Source: Clostridia bacterium | Lineage (GTDB): Bacteria > Bacillota_A > Clostridia > Christensenellales > Aristaeellaceae | Assembly (NCBI GenBank): GCA_017481065.1 | Contig: JAFUPT010000166.1 | Span: 1 to 42,050, forward strand | DNA length: 42,050 nt | Direction of reading: 5' to 3' | Part shown: positions 37,298 through 42,050 of the stretch, in pieces | How positions within the stretch are numbered: the stretch's first letter is position 1 | Layout of the letters: every line of letters begins with the position of its first letter | Notes under the pieces: generated by a model | The model's input: only the letters and a program-made list of their open reading frames with translations | Databases searched by the model: none | What the model was told of the DNA's origin: nothing | Position numbers and translations under genes: made by a program

Positions 37298-37651
37298 TTG
37301 GATGAGAAACGACAGTTCGCAAAGTATGTTGGTGAGCGTCTTGCGGAAGTCCGCGCTTCGATGACCACTCCTACACTTCAGCGCGAAGTTGAGGAAGCCA
37401 TCGGCGTGAATCCGAACAACCTTTCCAACTGGGAGAAGGGGCATCATCCGCCGCCGTCCTTCCACTTGAAGAAGCTTTGCGATTACTACGGATGTTCGGC
37501 GGATTTCGTTCTGGGCTTGCGCCCGGTTCGTTACACTGTGCGCCAGAGGCGGTTGATTGATAAGATCGACAGCCTGGGTGACCACGAACAGGAAGCTGTT
37601 GAAGCACTTGTGGATAGCCTTCTGTTGGGGCATCAGCGTTCCGATGGCTGA
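37298..37651 (+). CDS. Second XRE-family repressor
   Basis: 117 residues from TTG 37298 with AAAGGGTG 7 bases upstream. The HTH is at about 25-70 (PTLQREVEEAIGVNPNNLSN, HLKKLCDYYGCSADFVLGLR). The helical C-terminus (SLGDHEQEAVEALVDSLLLG) probably dimerises. There is no peptidase domain. It has its own operators and may control the divergent small genes and the integrase side. Confidence 0.83.
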   Translation: MDEKRQFAKYVGERLAEVRASMTTPTLQREVEEAIGVNPNNLSNWEKGHHPPPSFHLKKLCDYYGCSADFVLGLRPVRYTVRQRRLIDKIDSLGDHEQEAVEALVDSLLLGHQRSDG

Positions 37652-37680
37652 AATTTACCACGCATCACAAAAAATGGCAA

Positions 37681-37848
37681 GGATATTATTTTATCCTTTG
37701 AGTACCATTTTGATACCAATTCGTACCATTTGGCCAACCAAAAAGGATATTATAATATCCGAGCTGGATAATTAAATATACTTTTTCCTCAAAAACGGGG
37801 CAAAAAAGGATATTTCTTTATACTTTTCCGGCGGATAATAAAATATCC
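37681..37848. promoter_or_regulatory. Three GGATA-N6-TATCC palindromes
   Basis: Sites lie at 37681-37696 (GGATATTATTTTATCC), 37745-37760 (GGATATTATAATATCC, perfect) and 37833-37848 (GGATAATAAAATATCC), with half-sites at 37766 and 37808. The middle one contains TATAAT, a possible -10. They precede the membrane-anchored HTH gene and probably bind its product or the XRE protein. There are also two GTACCATTT repeats nearby (37702 and 37723 areas). Confidence 0.65.
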
Positions 37849-37875
37849 AGTGTTTTGCCGGAAAAGGAGATGAAA

Positions 37876-38520
37876 ATGCCTGAAAAGCTATTTGATCCCA
37901 CGATTCACCAGAGCATGGAACCTCTGGAGGGATACAAATTTGATCACACGGCACTTGTAGCCGCATTGGATGTGCTCAAAAAAGAGCCTACAGAAAAGAT
38001 GAAAGCATGGCTTTCTACGCACCCGGAATACAAGGGTTGGAACTGCGCAGCCCTTGCGGAGTATGCAGGGTTATCGGAAGCCACGCTGAAGAAACTGAAA
38101 ACGGGGCAGATTGCTGATCCACGTGGAAGTACGTTCTGGATTTTGTTTAATAAGTTTGGAGTTCGGCCGCGTGACGTGCTCAAGTGTATCCCGGAGAACG
38201 TATGCAGTATAGAATGCGTGAATCAAACCCGCATGCAATGGAAAGCAGCCGTGCAGAAGATTGATGAACTGGAAGCAGCCCGCGCAGCAGATAAACTGGC
38301 ATTCGATCAGCAGATGGCGGAAAAGCAAGCGAGGTATCAACGCACGGATGGAGTGATTGATGATCTGCGCAGGGATTTGAAGGTGATGCGCAGGTATAAC
38401 ACCTGGCTGATCGGCGCACTGGTAGCACTGGCTTCCGTGATACTGGTAATCTATATCGTATGGGAGGTTAGGAACCCGGATCAAGGGTTCACGGGGCTGA
38501 TTAGGACACTTTTGAAATAA
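37876..38520 (+). CDS. HTH protein with coiled coil and C-terminal membrane anchor
   Basis: 214 residues from ATG 37876 with AAGGAG 6 bases upstream. Residues about 57-105 carry an XRE-like HTH (NCAALAEYAGLSEATLKKLK, then FWILFNKFGVRPRDVL); 120-175 form a coiled coil; 177-197 form a single membrane helix (LIGALVALASVILVIYIVW) with a short charged tail. A DNA-binding domain tied to the membrane could sense envelope events or tether DNA. It follows three palindromic operator-like sites and precedes the integrase. Confidence 0.8.
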   Translation: MPEKLFDPTIHQSMEPLEGYKFDHTALVAALDVLKKEPTEKMKAWLSTHPEYKGWNCAALAEYAGLSEATLKKLKTGQIADPRGSTFWILFNKFGVRPRDVLKCIPENVCSIECVNQTRMQWKAAVQKIDELEAARAADKLAFDQQMAEKQARYQRTDGVIDDLRRDLKVMRRYNTWLIGALVALASVILVIYIVWEVRNPDQGFTGLIRTLLK

Positions 38521-38617
38521 AAAAACACCGACTGCGCCAACAGTCAGTGTTCAGTACAGCATCGGTGGTGACGAAAGCTGTAGTCCGTCCGGGACATGAT
38601 TATTATAGCATATTCGT
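38521..38617. other. Structured intergenic leader before the integrase
   Basis: The 130-base gap holds small inverted repeats in series: GACTG/CAGTC (from about 38530), TACAGC/GCTGTA (about 38556-38583), and GTCC/GGAC (about 38583-38595). There is no open frame. It may be a regulated leader. There is no clear consensus promoter. Confidence 0.35.
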
Positions 38618-38648
38618 CTCCACCTTTGCAATAGAAAGGTGGAGTTTT
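38618..38648 (+). promoter_or_regulatory. Hairpin sequestering the integrase ribosome site
   Basis: CTCCACCTTT (38618-38627) and AAAGGTGGAG (38635-38644) form a perfect 10-bp stem with a 7-base loop. The right arm is the Shine-Dalgarno of the TTG at 38651, and four T follow. It could block translation or act as a weak terminator. Confidence 0.65.
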
Positions 38649-38650
38649 CC

Positions 38651-39790
38651 TTGGCAAAGAAACAGAAGTCCGGGCTTTATCGCACTAAAGTCAAGATAGG
38701 CGTAAACCCGGATGGAAGTGACATGATTAAATGGATATCAGGACGCACAAAAGCCGAACTGGAAGCGGAGCGCCGCCGGGTGGTGGAGTATTACATAGAA
38801 GGGAAAAGAACCGCTTCTGACAGGCAATTCGGAGCTCTGGCGCAGCAATGGTTTGCAGCGCTTGAAAAAGTTGTTGCACGTCAGGAAAAAAGCGAAGCAA
38901 CACTGGAATCCTACCGTACGGCCTTGAACCGGGATATCCTCCCTGCGTTTGGTGATCGAAACATTCGGGCGATACAGGCTCGCGACCTTCAGGACTATGT
39001 AGACAAATACGCCGGGAAGTCGCAGACAAAGATTACATACATAACAGCTACCCTCAATGGAGTGCTGAAGCTGGCATGCACGGAGCGCATCATCCAGCGG
39101 AATCCATTTGAAGATGTGGAAAAGCCCGCAGCGAAGGAAGCAGCCGAAAAGCGTGCGCTTACTGAGGAAGAACGGGAGCAGGTGATCCGAGTCAGCAAAG
39201 AGCACCCCAAGGGTGCATACATCGCCTGCATGTATTACCTCGGAGCCAGACCAGGAGAGATTCGTGGTCTGCAATGGGGGGACTTTGATTGGAAAAGAGG
39301 GCTGGTCCATATCCAGCGGGACATAGATTACAAAAAGAAGGGTGAAAACAAGGTCGGTGCGCTGAAGAATACGAAGTCCAACCGATGGGTTCCCGTGCCG
39401 AAGGATCTGAAGGAAATCCTTTTGCCGCTTAAAGGCGAATACGACAGTTTTGTGTTCGTAGGTGAGCGCAACGGGAACCACCTTGCAAAAAGCACTGCGG
39501 ACAGGCTTTGGATCGAGCTTATGAAGGAGTGCGGGATGGTAACTGCGCTTCCAACGGGCACAAACGGGTACAGAGAAAGCGACATCCGATCCAAGTATAA
39601 GGCCATCATAACACCGCATTGCATGCGGCATAATTATGTGACCATGTGCTGGGAAAAGGGTGTGGATGTATACACTGCATCAAAGCTTGTGGGGCATAAG
39701 TCCATAAAGACCACAATGGACATATACACGCACCTTTCGGAGCAGCAGATGGAGAAGGCCATCAAGGATGTGGCTGCTATGTTCGAATGA
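38651..39790 (+). CDS. int: Tyrosine site-specific integrase
   Basis: 379 residues from TTG 38651, placed by AGGTGGAG 6 bases upstream; a GTG at 38639 is inside that site. The N-terminal arm-binding domain is followed by a SAM-like core-binding domain (SEATLESYRTALNRDILPAF), then the catalytic domain: Arg200 (YLGARPGEIRGLQW), His323-x2-Arg326 (HCMRHNYVTM), His349 (VGHKSIKTT) and the nucleophile Tyr359 (DIYTHL). All catalytic residues are present. It recombines attP (39895-39944) with the tRNA-Lys gene of the host. Confidence 0.95.
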   Translation: MAKKQKSGLYRTKVKIGVNPDGSDMIKWISGRTKAELEAERRRVVEYYIEGKRTASDRQFGALAQQWFAALEKVVARQEKSEATLESYRTALNRDILPAFGDRNIRAIQARDLQDYVDKYAGKSQTKITYITATLNGVLKLACTERIIQRNPFEDVEKPAAKEAAEKRALTEEEREQVIRVSKEHPKGAYIACMYYLGARPGEIRGLQWGDFDWKRGLVHIQRDIDYKKKGENKVGALKNTKSNRWVPVPKDLKEILLPLKGEYDSFVFVGERNGNHLAKSTADRLWIELMKECGMVTALPTGTNGYRESDIRSKYKAIITPHCMRHNYVTMCWEKGVDVYTASKLVGHKSIKTTMDIYTHLSEQQMEKAIKDVAAMFE

Positions 39791-39793
39791 GCC

Positions 39794-39817
39794 TTGTGCA
39801 ACTTTTGTGCAACTTTT
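39794..39817 (+). repeat. Integrase arm-type site, left
   Basis: A 24-base block made of two TTGTGCAACTT units plus TT, right after the integrase stop and on the left of the attP core. An exact copy is at 40014-40037. Tandem 11-mers on both flanks of the core are typical of arm sites bound by the integrase N-terminal domain. Confidence 0.8.
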
Positions 39818-39894
39818 ATTCGTGAATCATAGCACACTATAACTCGAAAAAGCCCGTAAATACGGCGTTTTCAGGGTAATAAATTACTGATTTT

Positions 39895-39944
39895 TCTGAC
39901 TTTTAATCAGGGAGTCCAGGGTTCGAATCCCTGATGAGTCACCA
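39895..39944 (+). other. attP: attP core: 3' half of tRNA-Lys(UUU)
   Basis: Positions 39895-39944 hold an anticodon arm (TCTGA / TCAGG, loop with TTT anticodon at 39902-39904), a variable loop, a T arm (CAGGG-TTCGAAT-CCCTG), the acceptor 3' strand ATGAGTC, discriminator A and CCA. The 5' half is absent, so this is not a functional tRNA gene in the free phage. On integration it would restore the host tRNA-Lys. Both flanks carry integrase arm sites. Confidence 0.93.
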
Positions 39945-39947
39945 CTC

Positions 39948-39983
39948 AAAACCCTTGAAAACACGGCGTTTTCAAGGGTTTTT
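39948..39983 (+). terminator. Strong hairpin beside attP
   Basis: AAAACCCTTGAAAAC (39948-39962) pairs perfectly with GTTTTCAAGGGTTTT (39968-39982) across loop ACGGC, then T-rich. It begins 4 bases after the tRNA CCA, so after integration it could serve as terminator for the restored tRNA-Lys. Confidence 0.85.
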
Positions 39984-40013
39984 CCTTTTTATAAAAATTA
40001 TTCATAGATCGAT

Positions 40014-40037
40014 TTGTGCAACTTTTGTGCAACTTTT
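40014..40037 (+). repeat. Integrase arm-type site, right
   Basis: An exact copy of the 24-base block at 39794-39817, on the other side of the attP core (69 bases right of it, versus 77 on the left). Together they define an attP of about 245 bases. Confidence 0.8.
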
Positions 40038-40040
40038 TTT

Positions 40041-40069
40041 AAAAAAAAGGCCGGGGAGAAATCCCCGGC
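40041..40069 (-). terminator. Rho-independent terminator of the accessory late block
   Basis: GCCGGGG (40050-40056) and CCCCGGC (40063-40069) with a 6-base loop; the minus-strand transcript then has eight T. It ends the transcript that crosses the contig junction and protects attP and the integrase from late transcription. Confidence 0.93.
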
Positions 40070-40074
40070 TCAAT

Positions 40075-40878
40075 TCATTTTGCGATATGCTCCATATACC
40101 TGCGGAGCTTGTGGGGCTTGGCATCGGTGTCCATGAGGAAGTCCTTTGCAAGGTTTGCATAGAACTCCAGCTTATCCATGCCCATCTTCTTGGCGGTGTC
40201 GCAGTAATCCGAGTACATGGCGTTGATCGCCGTGTAGAATTCCCACTTGCCGCATTCCGGGCACATGGTCATGCGAAGCTGCTCAATCTGCTCAGGCTTG
40301 AACTTTTCGCCGCCATCCATCTTGCTGACCCACATGCGGGCTGTATGTTCATCTACAGGCTGGGACATTTCGCTGTGCATGCCGCCCATCATGCCGCCAG
40401 GGCGGTTCATTGCGCCTGTGGCATCGATGTTGGCGTACACATCACCGAACCCATACCTGCTGCCGCCGTGCATATTGGGGGGCATTCTGGCCCCATAGGG
40501 TGGATACCATGTCTGGCCGCGCATTTGGGTTTCATCATCGTCATCCTCCATGCGGCCCATCATGTAGCGTCCACGGCTATCCCTGCGGCGGCGTGATTCG
40601 GTTTCATAGCCTCCGCCCGTCATTTCCTCCGACCAAGGGTAATTGGTGTAATGACCGTTGCGGACTTCATCGCCGCCTTCCATGTATCTGCCGCGGGAAT
40701 CACGTCTGCGGCGGTTTTCGGTTTCCATGCCGCTGTAATTGGAGGTGGTGGCATTGCCGTCCATGCCACGATCATAGCCGATCATGCGGCGATTCCCGCC
40801 GCCGTATTCGCTGCCGTTATTCTGCGGCTGGCGAATTCGATCAATCATCATCATGCGCATTGCAGGATTCATGGCCAT
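40075..40878 (-). CDS. Arg-rich repeat protein with conserved C-terminal domain
   Basis: 267 residues from ATG 40878 (GGAGGTG 6 bases upstream). The N-terminal 150 residues are rich in Met, Arg, Gly and Tyr and contain two near-identical copies of RRRRDSRGRYM (after METEN and YETES), likely disordered and able to bind nucleic acid. The C-terminal domain (about 170-267) is folded and helical: EHTARMWVSKMDGGEKFKPE, CPECGKWEFYTAINAMYSDY. This pairing is common near the ends of gut Clostridia phage genomes, with no assigned role. Confidence 0.8.
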   Translation of the reverse strand: MAMNPAMRMMMIDRIRQPQNNGSEYGGGNRRMIGYDRGMDGNATTSNYSGMETENRRRRDSRGRYMEGGDEVRNGHYTNYPWSEEMTGGGYETESRRRRDSRGRYMMGRMEDDDDETQMRGQTWYPPYGARMPPNMHGGSRYGFGDVYANIDATGAMNRPGGMMGGMHSEMSQPVDEHTARMWVSKMDGGEKFKPEQIEQLRMTMCPECGKWEFYTAINAMYSDYCDTAKKMGMDKLEFYANLAKDFLMDTDAKPHKLRRYMEHIAK

Positions 40879-40879
40879 G

Positions 40880-41281
40880 TTATGCACCTCCTTCCGCCGG
40901 CGCTACAGGTGCAGTACCGTCAATGGCGGCGAGGTTGCTGTTGATGGGGCAACCGATATTGCCGCAAAGACGGAAGCTGCCGCCCGTGGTGGTTGTTACG
41001 ACTGTGGTTGCATAGCGTCTGCGGGTGCGAACCATTTCAGCGGTAACCGCAGAGCCGCAGCGGTTGATCAGCGGATAGGTTTCCGTTCCATCGCCGATGG
41101 TGATCACCACGGGCGAACCGATGGTGGTAGCCGCCGGGATCGTCTGGGCAAGTACCAGGCAATAGCGACAGCCATTGCTATAGCTGCCAGCCGGGATATT
41201 CACGGTAAGCACTCCCGCAGCGAAGGTGATGTCCTGCGACAGAATGAAGTTATCGCAGAGCTTTCCAACGCAGTTACACAT
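40880..41281 (-). CDS. Cysteine-containing beta-rich accessory protein
   Basis: 133 residues, ATG 41281 with AAAGGAGGCG upstream. It begins MCNCVGKLCDNFILSQDITF and has a beta-rich middle (AAGVLTVNIPAGSYSNGCRY, GSPVVITIGDGTETYPLI) with several cysteines, then an Ala/Pro-rich end. Small beta domains of this kind can be capsid decoration or fibre-like proteins, but this is not shown. It lies between the cysteine-rich gene and the Arg-rich repeat gene. Confidence 0.75.
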   Translation of the reverse strand: MCNCVGKLCDNFILSQDITFAAGVLTVNIPAGSYSNGCRYCLVLAQTIPAATTIGSPVVITIGDGTETYPLINRCGSAVTAEMVRTRRRYATTVVTTTTGGSFRLCGNIGCPINSNLAAIDGTAPVAPAEGGA

Positions 41282-41303
41282 TTGAATCGCCTCCTTTAAT
41301 CAA

Positions 41304-41324
41304 GGCGGAGGGGTTACCTCCGCC
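41304..41324 (-). other. GC-rich hairpin between accessory genes
   Basis: GGCGGAGG (41304-41311) and CCTCCGCC (41317-41324), loop GGTTA. On the minus strand it is followed by TTGATTAAAGGAGG, without a T run, so it may stabilise mRNA ends or attenuate and not terminate. It lies just upstream of the RBS of the 41281 gene. Confidence 0.5.
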
Positions 41325-41357
41325 CGAAATCACCCGTCAAGCAGGGAAAATGTCAGG

Positions 41358-42050
41358 TCATGCAGTGCAGCCGCAGCCACAGCCATTGCCGAAGCCGTTA
41401 CCATAGCCGATACCAACGGGGTTGCCGTAGCAGCAGTTGGGATTCGGCACCACGTAGGCAGGAATCGGGCAATCACGGCCCAGGCGGCGGATCAGTTCAG
41501 CGGTCTGTGCTTCCTGATTTGCGGTGATGAACGCATTCTGAGAAGCCTGAGATGCGGCGAACTTCAGCGCCTGGTTCTCTGCGGTCAGGGTGGAAATCTT
41601 GTCGTTGACAAGGAAATCCATGATGCTGCGGGTGTTGGCGTTTGCATTGTCCGTAATGTCGCGGGCTACGTTCTGGATCAGGTTGCGGGTATCGCACGCC
41701 TGAGTGGCCAGATCATAGCGGACATTCTGGATTGCGTTCTGGGTGGTGCAGCAGCAATCGGAAATCTGGTGGCCGATGCCACAGAGGGCATTATCTACAC
41801 CGTGGAAGCCCGACATGATGCCGTTGTTGAGAGCATAGGTGGAATCACAGATGCCCTGCTGGATGCCGCGCACGGCGTTTTCCAGGTTGTTGAAGCTGAA
41901 GCCGGAGGAAAGGTCTGCACGGGTGAGTACGCCGTTCAGAGCGCCGCCACCGCCGCCGAAACCGCCGCCAAAGCCCCAGCCGCCGCCGAACAGGCTGGCC
42001 ACGATCAGAAGACCGATAAGACCACCCCAGCCGCCGCCGAAGCCAAAGCC
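41358..42050 (-). CDS. Glycine- and cysteine-rich accessory late protein, C-terminal part (continues at 1-210)
   Basis: This is the body of the 253-residue protein that begins at position 210. After the glycine-rich head it has a helical region with repeated Asn/Gln-rich heptad-like segments (NNLENAVRGIQQGICDS, TQNAIQNVRYDLATQACDTR), a CCCTT cysteine cluster, and a C-terminal tail rich in Gly, Asn and Cys (GNGFGNGCGCGCTA). The cysteine content is unusual for a cytoplasmic phage protein and suggests disulphides or metal binding in an assembled structure. It is the first gene of a three-gene run (41909 to 40075) downstream of the lysis genes that ends at a terminator near attP. A virion-associated or release role is only inference. 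Confidence 0.85.
   Translation of the reverse strand, partial: GFGFGGGWGGLIGLLIVASLFGGGWGFGGGFGGGGGALNGVLTRADLSSGFSFNNLENAVRGIQQGICDSTYALNNGIMSGFHGVDNALCGIGHQISDCCCTTQNAIQNVRYDLATQACDTRNLIQNVARDITDNANANTRSIMDFLVNDKISTLTAENQALKFAASQASQNAFITANQEAQTAELIRRLGRDCPIPAYVVPNPNCCYGNPVGIGYGNGFGNGCGCGCTA
41910..42050. repeat. 141-bp terminal direct repeat (right copy)
   Basis: This is the second copy of bases 1-141. Joining position 41909 to position 1 restores one continuous minus-strand reading frame across the junction, which supports true circularity or circular permutation of the source molecule. Confidence 0.95.

Noticed and set aside
1..42050. CRISPR arrays, rRNA genes, insertion sequences and complete tRNA genes
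   Set aside because: No regularly spaced repeats, no rRNA-like sequence and no transposase were seen; the only tRNA-like sequence is the 3' half at attP.

Overview
The window is one complete circular (or circularised) genome of a temperate, long-tailed phage. Its first 141 bases (1-141) are identical to its last 141 (41910-42050), so the unique genome is 41,909 bp and one gene is cut by the contig ends. The gene families (Gp20-type scaffold, three small minor-capsid/connector proteins, Gp15, Gp157, SPP1-like portal and MuF) and the strong AGGAGG ribosome sites point to a siphovirus of a Bacillota host, most likely a gut Clostridia species. The integration site is the 3' half of a tRNA-Lys(UUU), carried at 39895-39944 beside a tyrosine integrase.

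Layout. Almost everything is on the minus strand, so read from high to low coordinates. 35236-22687 is the early operon: Cro-like protein, RNA polymerase alpha-CTD-like protein, small regulators, a Rad52-like annealing protein, SSB, Gp157, a DnaD-like replication protein with an HNH nuclease inserted in it, a resolvase-like nuclease, a C5-cytosine methylase, an HNH endonuclease, a nucleotide pyrophosphohydrolase-like protein, a ParB-like/DNA methylase fusion and a probable late regulator. 22570-12797 is packaging and head: terminases, portal, MuF with a C-terminal metallopeptidase-like domain, scaffold, capsid, connectors, tail tube and Gp15. 12780-3039 is the tail: tape measure, Dit, tail-associated protein and two fibre-type proteins. 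3020-1367 is lysis: endolysin and two small membrane proteins. From 1383 through the contig junction to 40075 runs a block of accessory late genes of unknown role, ending in a terminator next to attP.

The plus strand (35403-39790) carries the lysogeny region: a short CI-like repressor facing Cro across a compact operator region, a zinc-ribbon accessory gene with its own promoter and terminator, a second XRE regulator with its own operator pair, a membrane-anchored helix-turn-helix protein preceded by three GGATA-N6-TATCC palindromes, and the integrase. Three small minus-strand genes (36609-37178) lie inside this region.

The most notable points are: a MuF head protein fused to an AT-rich HExxH domain and followed by a small acidic gene, which looks like an exchangeable toxin-immunity cassette inside the head operon; three separate operator systems in the lysogeny region; an HNH domain embedded in the replication protein beside an iteron-like GGATT array; a phage-borne alpha-CTD-like domain; a possible second coding frame inside the cytosine methylase; and a perfect hairpin that would hide the integrase ribosome site. 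Functions are inferred from sequence motifs read by eye; no database search was possible.
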